DNA of 64,000 nucleotides from Bicyclus anynana (lineage: Eukaryota > Arthropoda > Insecta > Lepidoptera > Nymphalidae): contig NC_069087.1 in the NCBI RefSeq assembly GCF_947172395.1, positions 17,552,889-17,616,888 of the forward strand, written 5' to 3'. The notes beneath the pieces are model-generated. The model did not search any database, was not told where the DNA came from, and was given only the letters and a program-made list of their open reading frames with translations. Position numbers and translations under genes: made by a program. Below, in pieces: positions 35,101-46,414 of this stretch (the stretch's first letter is position 1; each line of letters opens with the position of its first letter).

Positions 35101-38100
35101 TGCTTAAATAGCTTAAAAGCTAATAAATCCAGGACTAGCAATAAAGTAATTTATATAACAGCACTAGAAGATTGCTGATTCATACCCAAATATGGTGTCG
35201 TCATCCGCCAAAAATATCCACTTGATATGCGGCATCTCCTCAACCCTTTTCACCACCTCCTTCAGTATGGTCATGGTCTTCAGGCAGTGCCCTGTCTTCG
35301 TGTTGGGCACTCCGACGGCTTTGGCTGGGAGCTCGGGATCTAATTTGCAATAACATTTTCCTGTGTTAAAAGTTCTGGAAGATATTTTATAGATACTATC
35401 GCGTTGTGCGATTAAATGTTGCGTGGTGCCATCATAATTAATGGATGGTGGTAATGGTGATTCAAGTGAAAACAGTATAGATATAACGTAGGATAAAACA
35501 ATCTTGGGAATGACAAAATCAAATATTTACGAGTATAAAGCGCTCAGTAGTCGCTGTTAAAGACCTCAACGTTGTATTTCACAATGGCACAGAATAAAAC
35601 ATTTCTCCGTTTATAAATTTAAACTACCTTGATATCTATTTATTAGATATAAGTTACTAAAGTTTTGAAACTTACCGTCTATATCGCTGAAGAACTGCAG
35701 ATGTGTGACATGCCTGCCCCAGGTCTTCTTGACGGCCCGCGCTCTGGTGGCGTGGAAGCCGCTCCAAGTTTTGACCGCGAAGTATATCGTGTCTTCAGGA
35801 ATGGGACTGCCCTATCAGATGCAAGGGATTCATACAATTTGCCAAATTGGCTGTAGAACATGCAGTTGAAAGGAAAGAAAGCACAGAAAGTAATTCGAAA
35901 GAATTCAACTCCCACGTTTTTTTGCTGTATTACTGTTATGCCGTAATTTAATAAGAAAAAACTTGCTCTTGGTAACAACTTCACCTGATGATAAATGCAG
36001 TAATGGACCAAGATAAACCGGAATTTCTTAGAAAATGCCTATCTATTTGTTCTTGTATGAACGATACCCGAATTATGAAAAATCAGGAAACACAGACCTC
36101 GGAAGGTCTTTATAATAGTATTAACATTTTCGCTTAGTTGGAAAGGAAAGAGCGTTAATCAAATAATATAAAATACGGCATCAAAAAATAACATTCATCA
36201 TTTCATACAATTTCCGAAAATTATCGTGGAGTGTGGATCACAATTTTTTGCACAGGTTATGCATGCAATTAGAGGCATTCATTATAGAATCAGATTAACT
36301 CACACATATGTCAAACTGGCGCGGATACGTCGCACAGTTGTCCCCGGACACTACGCAGAAGCTCAGGTCCGGCGTCAAGAGCGGTCCGTGTCCGGGGCTG
36401 TCTTTCGGACCGTATACGAGCTGCGCCAATTCAAACGCAGGATCTATTGAGAAGTCCGCTTCTAACATGCGTTCGTCGTTTTCTATTTGGTGTAAAAGCC
36501 TGCAAATTAAACTTCATATAAATCAAAATAACCCTTGCTTTAGTTTTTCAATAGCAATTTATTTTTAAGCTGATAGTTATAATAGAAAAAATAGGTTCTG
36601 TGAATTGAAATTCTGAATAAAAATTACGTCATCTTTACAAGAAAGTTTAGTGACGATCAATCAATGTTTGATGCCCCACCAGACCTTAAGTAGAAAACTA
36701 TCGCTCAGAAAATTATTTATATATTATAATTTACCTATCCATCAGTTCGATCCTCATGGCGAAGCCGTTAGCGAAGTGCGGGTACACAAATCCCCCGTCC
36801 TCTTCTAAATCTTCGTAAAAGGTGAAATGGTGTATGATTGTAGGCTCATCGTCACTGAGTGGATAACCTACCCACATGGTTTCCTGAAAGTGTTTGAATT
36901 TTGTAACATAATTTCTAAAAATAATACAACAGCATATAGCCGATGTTTTTGGAAAATAATTACACCCGGCAATTAGGTCCAATTGAACAAAATATTTTCC
37001 ACCACAGAACAGACAACGCTTCAACAGTAGATACTGTTTAAGCGACAAAAAAGTAGATTTTTAGTTTCACCTGTATGTATGTATTTAATGTACAGAAGAA
37101 AAGATATTCTAAATTCTAATGTTTCATAAGTCATAACTCCGTCATTTAATAAAAAAGAAAACATTTTTATTTTTAATTTAAACACAACTTTTAGATGGTT
37201 TCCATAGAATTTTCATTAAAATCGGTTCAATAGTGCGATTACCTAAATCAATATAAGTGAAAATATCAAGCCAAATATGCCGTATTTTAATTACACAGCC
37301 TTAAGTTTTAATTTAGTTGACCTATGCACAGTAACACATTTTCAGATGTAAGCGGCGTACGGACGAGTAACCATAGCAACACCTTGAAGATTACAATCGC
37401 ATACGAAATTTTCAATTATTTGTACTAGGAGCACACGACTAACACTTTGGTTTATTGTGTACCTGCGTAGACGACCGCCATTTTGGTTCAATTTACTTTG
37501 CGGGGTCTATACTTCTATGCAATAGTGTCATACCTCCTGTTTGTCAGCTGCAGACAAAGCTTCGAAGAGCTTATCACAGCGGACCGCCGTGTGGGGCTCC
37601 ATGAAGAACATCCACCGCACATCGCTGCCTTTGTACTGCGTCACCAGCGGTCTCAGAAGTGGGATTATAGTCCACGCGCCAGCCACGGGGAACTCCTCGT
37701 GAGTAATGTGGACTGTAGGTGCTTGCTATTAATATAAATATAGTTAAGACATTGAATTTAATCATAATATATATCTAAGTTAAATTAATAAATGAAAAAT
37801 ATGTTCCTATTGCAAATAAACTTGTGTTGTAAACCTAAATGTAAATTATTTTTATGTGTACTAGTGAATCAATAAATATTATTATTAATAATAATAATAA
37901 TAATAATTTGTTTATTCATGAGAAAGTACAGAAGGTTTATTATTATTATTATTATAAACTTGATGCTATCTTACGGAGTTGTGTTTATGGATTAAGAAGA
38001 AGAATGAAAAAGAAAAAAGGCGAAGTAGATGTATTATTTATTGTATTTTTTTAAGATTATTATTTTGATCTTGAAAATTCATTACAATTCCATCTATTCT

Positions 38101-38281
38101 ATCTTTAGTTACATCTATCATCTATTTCTATTTTAATAATACCTAAGTAGATTAAAGGACGTATTATGTACCTTATCTATTTGTGACACTTGATTTTGTA
38201 TGTCTTGCTTGAGACGCCTCGCTACACTGGCGTGGTATGGCTCTGGTTGACTTACTATTACGAATACCACATTTTTAGAAC
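32021..38281 (-). CDS. B3GLCT: Beta-1,3-glucosyltransferase (B3GLCT-like, GT31), nine coding exons
   Basis: This ER-lumen enzyme adds glucose in beta-1,3 linkage to O-linked fucose on thrombospondin type 1 repeats. The reading is join(38281-38172, 37725-37534, 36883-36735, 36499-36304, 35811-35676, 35339-35186, 34780-34671, 33411-33242, 32176-32021) on the minus strand. Every junction is AG/GT and every phase fits, giving 457 codons to the TAG. Counting from the first whole codon (Ser), residues 1-215 form the Fringe-like N-terminal half, with WTIIPLL, EPTIIHHFTF and YPHFANGFA blocks. Residues about 222-430 are the GT31 catalytic domain: FAVKTW, VPNTKTGHC, the DDD metal motif at 306-308, GERYGYGYG, YITGGGG and APDDM at 379-383. 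The chain ends HRDEL, an ER-retrieval signal (human B3GLCT ends REEL). The length is close to the usual of about 500 residues once a signal peptide is added; a candidate signal exon lies at 63469-63516. Family assignment is by recognised motifs, without a database search. Confidence 0.93.
32471..32568. repeat. 29-bp inverted repeat in B3GLCT intron
   Basis: Left arm 32471-32499 (TTCGGACTACTTTGG...) and right arm 32540-32568 (...TAAAGTAGTCCGAA) match at 26 of 29 positions around a 40-base spacer. It could be a short MITE-like hairpin; no target duplication is obvious. Confidence 0.8.
32586..32705 (+). mobile_element. SINE-3 copy in B3GLCT intron
   Basis: tRNA-like head GTCTCAATAGCTCAACGG, B box TTGTTCGATCCCCGCC, then GGTCTATTGTCGTACCCACTC and TACCCTACTAGTT of the family body. 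Confidence 0.75.
32932..33218 (-). mobile_element. SINE-2 with 11-bp TSD beside exon e9
   Basis: An antisense SINE-2 flanked by TACACAGATGT at 32921-32931 and 33219-33229. Relative to the gene it is inserted in the sense orientation, 23 bp downstream of the exon e9 donor. The tRNA-like head is diverged (a deletion removes part of the B box). Confidence 0.87.
33242..33411 (-). CDS. B3GLCT: B3GLCT exon e9 (very GC-rich)
   Basis: The acceptor is TTGTCAG and the donor CACCAG/GTATGT, entering in phase 1 and leaving in phase 0. It encodes YDYITGGGGTALSVGAAR and then SAPDDMALGAC and THSPLFHQ, the acceptor-side and catalytic-acid region of GT31. Fifty-five of 56 complete codons end in G or C. A SINE lies 23 bp into the following intron. 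Confidence 0.93.
33546..33790 (+). pseudogene. RTE-like LINE C-terminal fragment
   Basis: One frame reads KWTGHVVRTKDAR, a stop, then GKRKRGRPYRRWVDDIKDI, NHREKWKNLEEAF and TLQRGSHF. This is the C-terminus of an RTE-clade LINE (compare WAGHIVRR and GRPPTRWTDDIK in the element at 53251). It is a different subfamily, 5'-truncated, lying in a B3GLCT intron opposite to the gene. Confidence 0.75.
34671..34780 (-). CDS. B3GLCT: B3GLCT exon e8
   Basis: The acceptor is GTTTTTAG and the donor AAAG/GTAAAT, entering in phase 2 and leaving in phase 1. It encodes VQRLCELLSCY and LGERYGYGYG, a strongly conserved B3GLCT block. Confidence 0.92.
35186..35339 (-). CDS. B3GLCT: B3GLCT exon e7 with DDD metal motif
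   Basis: The acceptor is AAATTAG and the donor TTTGG/GTATGA, entering in phase 1 and leaving in phase 2. It encodes VGVPNTKTGHC and KWIFLADDDTIF. The DDD triplet is the divalent-metal and nucleotide-sugar binding motif of GT-A glycosyltransferases of the GT31 family. Confidence 0.93.
35676..35811 (-). CDS. B3GLCT: B3GLCT exon e6
   Basis: The acceptor is TGATAG and the donor GACG/GTAAGT, entering in phase 0 and leaving in phase 1. It encodes DTIYFAVKTWSGFHATRARA and then VKKTWG, the first strand and helix of the catalytic GT31 domain (compare the family pattern FVAVKT...R...V..TW). Confidence 0.92.
36304..36499 (-). CDS. B3GLCT: B3GLCT exon e5
   Basis: The acceptor is TTTGCAG and the donor ATATGT/GTGAGT. 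The first base completes an Arg codon and 65 codons follow. It encodes the linker between the two GT-like halves, including ADFSIDPAFELAQLVYG and a Cys-containing stretch (SFCVVSGDNCATYP). A shifted donor two bases upstream is possible but would break the phase with the next exon. Confidence 0.88.
36735..36883 (-). CDS. B3GLCT: B3GLCT exon e4
   Basis: The acceptor is CTTTCAG and the donor GATAG/GTAAAT, entering in phase 0 and leaving in phase 2. The exon encodes MWVGYPLSDDEPTIIHHFTF and then VYPHFANGFAMRIEL, the conserved DEEATIIHH-like and YPDFAAG-like blocks of the family. Confidence 0.92.
37534..37725 (-). CDS. B3GLCT: B3GLCT exon e3
   Basis: This 64-codon exon is in phase 0 at both ends. 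The acceptor is AATAG and the donor CAGGAG/GTATGA. It encodes AGAWTIIPLLRPLV and WMFFMEPHTAV, which match the conserved N-terminal block of B3GLCT (GAWTI..LL and W.FF.E). The acceptor has a weak pyrimidine tract (TATTTATATTAATAG). Confidence 0.9.
37876..37958. repeat. AAT/TTA microsatellite pair forming a hairpin
   Basis: An AAT-type run (about 37886-37907) is followed after about 28 bases by a TTA-type run (37936-37957), so the strand can fold back on itself. Confidence 0.75.
38172..38281 (-). CDS. B3GLCT: B3GLCT exon e2
   Basis: The acceptor is TTGCAG at 38287-38282 and the donor AAG/GTACAT follows 38172. The exon enters in phase 1 and leaves in phase 0. It encodes NVVFVIVSQPEPYHASVARR, the opening strand of the Fringe-like N-terminal domain. 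Third codon positions are mostly A or T here, unlike the last two exons. Confidence 0.88.
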
Positions 38282-38289
38282 CTGCAACA

Positions 38290-38770
38290 ATTAACAGTCT
38301 CATAAAATACTTAACTTAGTTCTTTCTTTATTTAAACAACTCATCAAATCACTGTTTATAGACAAACCTAAAAAAACCAGTGATTAAAGACAAGTTGTTT
38401 TTATAAAAACACATTGATAAAATCGACAATAGATTAGGGCTTCTTTTACAAAAAATATGTATTGATTGCTATTATTAGTCAAGGAGAATGACAACAGCCA
38501 GAAATACGGAAAATGTATAAGAATGATGGTAAAAATGTAAATTGTTAATTCACGATAGTTACAAAAACAGATTTACGATTTATATGTAAATTCAGAAAGT
38601 TACAAAAACTTGTAATTCAAATTTCACAATTTATCCATTGTTACAGCACCTTAATAGGTAATTGTCTTTCATCAGCTACGCGTAAATTCAGATTCACGGC
38701 ACCATAAACTTATTACGAGTACATTACCGAAGTCTGCCTGGATGTGCTTACCAATATCGAATGACAGCAG
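38290..38770. other. Intron, no feature seen
   Basis: AT-rich intronic sequence upstream of B3GLCT exon e2; no other minus-strand exon was recognised. Confidence 0.4.
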
Positions 38771-38775
38771 CCTTA

Positions 38776-38875
38776 ACATCAAATTATGATATATGGCCCC
38801 CGCGTCGCACGGCCGGGACAATCCATCACGGATCGTCAGATTTCACGCGTCATGCAGATTAATCCCATACATTAA
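38776..38875 (+). repeat. Diverged duplicate block, copy 1
   Basis: ACATCAAATTATGATATATG and, 69 bases from the ATC, GCGTCATGCAGATTAA occur in the same order and nearly the same spacing at 39498-39585. The block is GC-richer than its surroundings. Confidence 0.5.
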
Positions 38876-39497
38876 TTTAGAATCAATGGGGTAGGTGCTC
38901 GCACAGACAATATAAATGTGCCTCACGCATGCGAGCCTATTGTAAAGTGAGACAGGAGATACACTAACTGTGATGTATTTGAATAGTTTGCGGAAGTTTA
39001 TTATGAACAAAATTCTCTTACTTAAAACAAATTAAACGTTGGTACTGTGAGGATAAAATACAATATTTGTGACCCACTCAAATGTGCTGGTAAAACAAAC
39101 AATATTTATGTCTGTTTTTATAAAAAAAGAATAGTTAATGAAACAAATAGGTATATAATATTTCAATTAACTTGAAAACATAGAACGATTTAAAGAAAAC
39201 GAGAGAATGAAATGAGACCATTCACAAACTACGCTAACAGTTATTTTTAATTAATTTCACAAATTATTCAGAAAGCTCATAATATTCTCATGATTATCTT
39301 TCATTTACATATTTATAAATGAATTTCTTAGCATCATGCTGGAACTTTATCATGCTTTAACTACATACACAGTCACACAATGTATGATATTGTTTTTAAC
39401 AACATGCACATTACATGTGTAATTTGTCGTCCAAATCCCAAAGGAATGAGATAAAGTATTTATGTTTACCTGCCAAATTCGGGATCGACAAGATAAT

Positions 39498-39585
39498 CAT
39501 CAAATTATGATAAATAGCGGCACACGTCGTGCCAGGGGGCCATCAATCATTTTCAGCTTTGGCGCGTCATGCAGATTAACTGTAT
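39498..39585 (+). repeat. Diverged duplicate block, copy 2
   Basis: CATCAAATTATGATAAATAG followed after 65 bases by GCGTCATGCAGATTAA, the partner of 38776-38875, about 720 bp away. Confidence 0.5.
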
Positions 39586-39599
39586 AAAGTTGCACATAG

Positions 39600-42500
39600 T
39601 TTAAGTTATAATCAAGCTTAAAAGCTTAATATTAGATATATTTGACTTTGCAATGGTAATCTAAATATTTGTAAAAGTATAAATGCGAACGGTCACTTAT
39701 CATGAAATCTCGAAAACCGTCCGACGTACAAAGATGAAATTTGGCAGGGAGGTAGTTTATAGTCAGTAGACGTCATAGAGCTGATTTGGTGAGAAGGCCG
39801 GATTAAGGAGGTTTAAGGGCAGACAAAGTTGCAGGTGTCCGCTACTGGTTTTTTATATTTTGGCTGTTTGAATTTATATAATGGCGTATACTTTATCGAC
39901 CTCTACAATTCTATTGGCTAATAGTTTAAAAGATTCCTCCTTAGTTCTCAATAAGCTAGAGATTTCTAAAAAAAATTGGAATTGGTTTATGAGTCACGAA
40001 AATAAACCATTATCCAAATTTCATCTAGCTCGTATCAGGAACTCTACGTCTGGGCGTTTATATGTCAGTCACGCAGTCATTTATCTAAATACAGATATAC
40101 AACATACTATAGTAAAGAAATAGATCAATAAATAATAATCGAAAATAAATAAAAATTCTATCAGCCACCAAGCAGGTATCCGCCGATAATGCGTCTGAGA
40201 ACTCGCTGAATAATTCAATAGTTAATAACCTCGCATCGGGTTCGGTGCAATCTGAACTTGGCCAAAAGATTTATGGCGAGCAAACTTTACGTGTGAAACT
40301 TTATCGGCGTGTCAATAAAATTTCGCCACTATACAAGCGAAAAGTAAAGTCGTTTTGAAAATTTTGCATGTTTACGATTCGAATTCTAAAGATTTTCGTT
40401 AAAAGATGAACTTTATGGCTTGCTAAATTGAGCTGTTTAAATTATATAATTTGGAATAACAATAAAAAACTTTTAATTTATTTTACCCAGTTTAGTAATT
40501 AGATAATTTTTGGACAGATTATGGTCATAAATTTTATCTCCATCAATATATAGACATGATTGTGAATAATTCAATAATTCAATACTTTCGCCGCAATAAT
40601 TTTTAATTATTGCTTTCAAGGCATAACTACTTAAGTATGATCCTATGTATCATTGAGAAAATATGAGGTATCTGGTAACATACAACGTATTGTAAGCCGA
40701 CAACGTATTGTAGCAACTATTACAGGATACAAGTTTCTGACAAGCAAGATATACATATTTAATGCATCACTTAATAGGTCAGCCGAAAGTACCCCAACGA
40801 CTCAAGCGCCACCGCTAATTGACTACCTCGACCTCGCATTACCCCGTTTATCAAATTATGAGGGTAGATTGCTTATCACAAATCCGTTAAGCGAAAAGAT
40901 ACGGCACCCTAACGTAATGAAGTATTACTGTCACATTATCGCTTGTCGAATTAGGCAGTTCGACACCTTATCTCGTTTCCATTATTTCATTCAAAGTAAC
41001 ACCCTGAAAATACTGCGATCACATTTTAATGTGTCGCTCTACAGCCCTCCAAAACAGTTTAGCATACTTACAGTACAGAAAATTTCTCAAAATGTGTTAC
41101 AAAGTTTACGTCGTTGAAGTAGAAATTTTTATGGGGACAACTCGCGACCTTAATAGGAAATAGTAGAAAAAATTAAGGGAATTTTATTTTATCAAGGGAA
41201 AATTTTCGGCGATTTTTCAAATGGCTATATCTTTAAAATGGTCGTATTGGAGTAGAATAAAAAGCAATTTAAAGCTTTAAGTTTCTATAGTTTTAGAATC
41301 TTGAAAAAGAAAATTCCCAAGTAACACGAACAATAATCCTAATAAAAAGAAATCGATTTATTTTTCGATCTTATTTTTGGTGTACGGACTTTAGATTGGT
41401 TGTTTATTAAGCTTCAATTTAATTTTTCTTTGGTCTCGACACGATAATGTAGATGTAAAAAAAAATTCTTTTAACTAAATCCGCCATAATACCTATAGTC
41501 CTTTCGTCTCTACTCCTATGAAGAAAGGAAGAACATGCTAATTCCTGAACTGTACACTCGCTACACTGTGCGTCAGGTGATCTTCTGCATTATTCATGGA
41601 GCCAAGCACTGGGCGCATCGAGTACGCGAATTTATTTGGCTTGGCTTTCGCTCTCAAGTCGGAGATAGGACACTCGCAGATAAAGAGATTGAACGTAATG
41701 CTCCGAAATGGCTCTGAGTAATAGAGTGCCTTTAAGTTTTATTGGTGTTCGATTTTGGATTTGTTTTGCGAATGATGCGAAAATGTTTTACAAATATAAA
41801 GTTACCAGCCACTTTTTGTTTGAATTGAATGATGTGATTATAATTAACATATTAATTTAATAACATGAATTTTTACTTAACCTTAGATAGCCTTATTAGC
41901 TACCTGACCTTCCAAAAAGTGTTCCTGACATTATTAGAATTATTAATTTCTATAATAACAATTTTATTTGTTACAAGTTCCTCGATTGCGGGTGGTATAA
42001 ACATTAATTATTTATGTTATTGTGGAGGGGGGTATCAATGTTGGTAGAAATACGAGGGTATTTGACAGTTGTTGGTGAGGCAGCGTAGACACTGTCACGC
42101 TGCCAGTCGCGTTAGTGATTTTGTGCAATAACGTTTTGTGTTGTAATTATTGTTTTTGTGTTATAAAAATTGTTTAGTGTGGGCATAAAGGACATGTCGG
42201 GCAGGGAATGTGAGTGTTGATGAATTCTAAAGAGATCTCTTAACCTACTCCCAAGGTCACAAGTCCTGGGACCTGCTCGAGGAGTTTCCTCTACCACAAA
42301 ATGGTACAATCACTGTCGCTGCTACCCGTCACGTTACACAATACCTACTTCCACATGTATCCTTACACTCATCTATATTTTCTACTGCACTCTTTTTACA
42401 CACACTCAAATCAAACTTTCTTTTAAAGGTTGTTAAAGATTTTATTTTGAGGTCTTCCTCTATTTTTTAGACACTCGTTAACCTCATAATGAACCTCATT

Positions 42501-43060
42501 GTAACGCAAGAGAATTAAAGTATGAACAAACAAAAAAGTTGAGACGCCGAATTAACTGCATTTATATTCCTACTTTTAAACTTGATGCAAATTCGAAAAC
42601 AATTCGCTTAAACTTCATAAAGTGTACCCCTTTAGGTACCTCCATCAGGCAAAGCAAATATTTAAATGGGACGGGATGGCGTCCCATTCTTTTATCAGAT
42701 TTAAGTCCCCGAGTCTCTGGCCCCCTCGCTGAATGCACTCGGTCATGCGGACCGACCTCTCATTCCTGAATGCACAGATACAATCGGTGAAAAACTGGAA
42801 AAATATGCATAAAAGTATCTTCTGTTGTTCGGTTTAGAAAAACTGTCGGAATAGGTAAATATTAACTGAAATTGCTTTTTTAAAAAAATATTTTCACAGA
42901 GGTTGGCATGAGCTTGTTTGTGCCGGTGCTATCCCCACCTAGTGGAATAACGCTTAGTCGAAGAAGAGCTTTAAAACTGAAATGTATTTATTTTAATAAT
43001 ACATTAAAAAGAAACTGACTTATCGCTGCACTCGGCTGCACTTTTCTGCAGGTTTATTAA
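39600..43060. other. Intronic/intergenic, no gene supported
   Basis: No recognised coding sequence. A 154-codon frame at 40653-41117 starts with TTG rather than ATG and has no known motif. A 9-bp hairpin, AATGGGACG-GGATGG-CGTCCCATT, lies at 42665-42688. Confidence 0.4.
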
Positions 43061-43063
43061 CTA

Positions 43064-43833
43064 CTAGCGGACGCCCGCTACTTCGTCCGCGTGAAAGTCG
43101 TTGTAAACTTTCAACTACCCCTACCCTACCACTACACTACCCCTACCCTACCCTACCCCTGCCCTACCCTACCCCTGCCCTACCCTACCCCTACCCTACA
43201 CTACCCCTACCCTACCCTACCCTACCTACTACTCATTAAGGCTGCACTTCTTTATTTATTCCCCCCCCCCCGCGGGTCGCGTCGAGCGCGGCAACCGTTA
43301 CACAAAAATAATCCATATAGCATGAATTAGTATGCACGCGCGATGGCTTAGCGTATTTCTTGTATAACTTTGGTGTTTCTTTACCGATTTTTATGATTCT
43401 TTTTTTATTGAATAGTTAATAATGTTATCTTTTTTTAGTTAGGGATGAGTGATGAGTGTTATAAACATAAGAGTAGACAAATTTAATTAGAAAGCTCCGA
43501 ACTGCTAAGCTATTGGGAGTTACACGTGCTATTGTGAGTCAACCATAAAAGATAGACATATATATGCTGTTGTGTTTTTATACATAATTTTAAGGAGAAC
43601 ATTTCCGTCATACATGATTTCTATGTAGCTTTAACCATTAAGGCTGTACACGCGACGGAAACTTAAAAAATTGAGTAACTTCTCCCGTTTTCTCAACATT
43701 TCTCTTCACTGCTCTGCTCCTATTGATCGTAGCGTAATGAAAAGTATACTATAACCTGCCCAGGAGTATGTAAAATAATTGTACCAAGTTTCGTTAAAAT
43801 CCGTCCAGTAGTTTTTGTTTCTATAAAGAACAT

Positions 43834-43894
<61 letters not shown>

Positions 43895-44013
43895 AATTTT
43901 ACTGATTGCATTTTTGGCATCAGTATCGATCACTAATCACCCCCTGATAGTTATTTTGGAAATATATTTCATGTACAGAATTGACCTCTCTACAGATTTA
44001 TTATAAGTATAGA
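43064..44013 (-). mobile_element. Helitron-like element, long copy 2
   Basis: Ends and content are as in 2508-3440: CTAG at 43064-43067, GTATAGA before T at 44013, a CCCTAC minisatellite (43115-43230), a C run and a CAGA microsatellite (43838-43891). By eye the two copies differ mostly in repeat length and scattered substitutions. Confidence 0.75.
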
Positions 44014-44032
44014 TCTTTGACGTATGCTAGTT

Positions 44033-44165
44033 GAAATATACGAAATTGAGATTTCATGTAAGAATGTCATCCGGTGCTTATTGGTGGATATTACACAGTA
44101 AGTAAATGACATTTTGACAATTGATTTGATGTTTATTTTTATAGGTAATACGGACTATAATAGTG
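44033..44165 (+). repeat. Interspersed repeat, related to 7752-7890
   Basis: Shares ATATACGAAATTGAGATT, GGTGGATATTACACAG, TAAATGACATTTTG and TTGATGT in order. Confidence 0.5.
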
Positions 44166-44274
44166 AATGTAAATGCCAGCTGAATGTAACTATTTGTTTA
44201 TTATTGTTGAATACTGAATTAAATAAACGCAAAATACTAACGTGAATCAAGAGCGTATGTCACAGTTGATGTTT

Positions 44275-44353
44275 AGCACTTGGGCTACTATTGATCCCGA
44301 TATTCCCGAACAAGATCGGTATCTACGCGGGTGAAACCACGGGGCACAGCTAG
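44275..44353 (+). mobile_element. Helitron-like 3' end
   Basis: CTACGCGGGTGAAACCACGG and GGCACAGCTAG before T match the 3' end of the LEP1-type family. Confidence 0.5.
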
Positions 44354-44699
44354 TACATAAGAAATAAGTTAAGGGTGTTTAGTGGGACTTTGATGCCAAC
44401 TTTGGGTCCGCCAGTCATAAAATTAAACTAAGAAATTGAAGAAAACTAGATTCAAATTTAGGCTTTTATCACGAGGAAAGTATTTTAAATTCCTATTCTG
44501 ATCCTTAAAAAACGTCTGACAACTCTCTCCGGGCAGTAGGTATTACACTAAGAAGTTTTTAAGCCGTGCTCGCATCCTGCATAATTTAGCGTGTGTACGC
44601 AAGTACTCAGCAAACTTGCTAAGTAGTTGAGATATTGTCTTCTACCTGCTACCTGCATGATGTCGTGAGTAAACACACTCAACGTCCCATTATAGCTGA

Positions 44700-44999
44700 C
44701 TAGCTGATACCCGCGACTTTGTCCGCGTAATATTAAGTTTACCATAAATCGTGTTCATTCCAAATTTCAACCAAATCCATTCAGTAGTTTTAACGTGAAA
44801 CAGTAACAAATGTCCATAACAAACAGCATAACCATCAGCTTTTTACAAATCTCGCGGAAATCATTTTTTTTTTTTTGCGGGATAAAATAATCTATCAGAA
44901 TTTCCAATTTTAAGGAATTCGGTTCAGTAATAGGGGCATGAACGTGTAACAAACATCCCAAACATCCATACAAACTTTCGCGTTTATAATATTAGTAGG
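44700..44999 (-). mobile_element. Helitron-like copy
   Basis: CTAG at 44700 followed by CTGATACCCGCGACTTTG on the plus strand; the other end is TTTATAATATTAGTAG, the reverse of the family's CTAATATTATAAA start. Confidence 0.62.
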
Positions 45000-45149
45000 A
45001 AGTAGGATTAGATATTTTGTGCACTAATCCTATCCTTCGATCACTTTGGCCAAGTCGAGCAAAGTCTGACTTGGCCAAAAGTGAAAGTGAGTGAGTGATT
45101 CTAAATAGGTCAGAAAACCAAACATATGATGTTTGGATATCGTTGTGGT

Positions 45150-45265
45150 GGTGGTAAGTGGTGTGGATTTTCATCCTTCTCCTACCAAGTTAGCCCGCTT
45201 CCATCTTAAATTGCATCTTCACTTACCGTCAGGTGAGATTGTCAAGGGCTAACTTGTAAAAAATC
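45150..45265 (+). mobile_element. SINE-1 3' fragment
   Basis: GTGTGGATTTTCATCCTTCT, AAGTTAGCCCGCTTCCATC, GTCAGGTGAGATTGTC and GGGCTAACTTGTAAAAAAT; the tRNA-like head is absent. Confidence 0.75.
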
Positions 45266-45716
45266 ATAAAAAATATATAATAAGTGAGAAAACTATTTAT
45301 AACATATTTCGTAAGGTTAGGTTCAATGTGTTAGAACGAGAACACATATCTTATAGCGAGATTGGATTTATTAATGACAAAAAATCTTGGAGGTATTTTG
45401 ATCGGTTTTCATATTCACACAAAATTATGTTATCACAATAAAATGTTGAGTTTATTGCCCGTTCTTCTCAGCAGAACCTGTCTTGCGAGCCAATGATAGA
45501 GTATCTAAAAATAGTCATACCTACTTGATGTTTCAAAAGTGCTTGTAAACATCAAGTGAATGAATTTTGATTTGATTTAATACATCCCATGTTTGGCTAC
45601 GGGTCCCTAAAAATGGCGTCATCAAATATTCCATCGCGCCAGTAAAATCAATTTGACTCAATTTAGCTGAAACTCTTTCAGCTGAATCGGGGATGAAGTG
45701 CAAATAGCATTCTGAG

Positions 45717-45775
45717 GCATTAATAATTCGATGCCACGTAGCGAATGGCTTCCACCTTATCCCCGTGGGGTTTAT
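45717..45775 (+). repeat. Single diverged relative of the 145-bp repeat
   Basis: GGCATTAATAATTCGATGCC followed by CTTCCACCTTATCCCCG parallels GGAATTATTGATGC ... CTTCGCACCTTATCCCCG of the array at 57727. Confidence 0.4.
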
Positions 45776-45871
45776 GCTATTACACTAGGAAAAACTTTGA
45801 TCTCGCAATGCTTGATACTATTTGTTCAAATAAAACGATGAACTGTCGGTTAACTCGACGAGGACTTCTCT

Positions 45872-46088
45872 ATTAGTATTCCTAATTATTATAAAGAGGA
45901 AAGATTTGCTTGTCTGTTTATTTGATTGAATAAGCTCTAAAATTACTAAACCGATTTGAAAACTTCTTACACTGTCGAGAAGCTACATTATCCCCGAGTG
46001 TTAAATGCTATATTTTATCCCCGTATTCCTACGGGAACCGGACTTGCACCTACACCCTCCGAATATCCAGGCTCATATCCACTGGCTA
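45872..46088 (+). mobile_element. Helitron-like copy fused to SINE-2 fragment
   Basis: 45872-46036 is the 5' and core part of the Helitron-like family up to CGTATTCCTACGGGAACCGG. 46037-46088 is antisense SINE-2 head (TTGCACCTACACCCTCCG, CATATCCACTGGCTAAG). Frames running across the junction are not genes. Confidence 0.55.
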
Positions 46089-46414
46089 AGTATATACAAT
46101 ATGCACAATTACATTTACATTGCAAACAATGCAATATATCCATAATCGAATGCAAACAAAAATTGTCTCCGCAGAACGTAGACTCCGACTATTCCTACTT
46201 CTGGTCGGAATACACATCAATAATTCCAGATGGCCGATGCAGCGACAGAGGACTGTGGAGTGCATTTCATACAGAATTTGTAAGACGCGATTCGACAATT
46301 TGCGACTCAATTCTGAACACTGCCACGGGACGTATAATAGCAAGGTGCACAAATATAGTTTTCCTTACAAAAAATATATTATAGAGCTTCAGAGCTTTAA
46401 TACATCAACTATTA

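Noticed and set aside
40653..41117. 154-codon open frame, the longest unexplained one
   Set aside because: It starts with TTG, has no recognised motif, no hydrophobic or repeat structure and no splice or promoter context.
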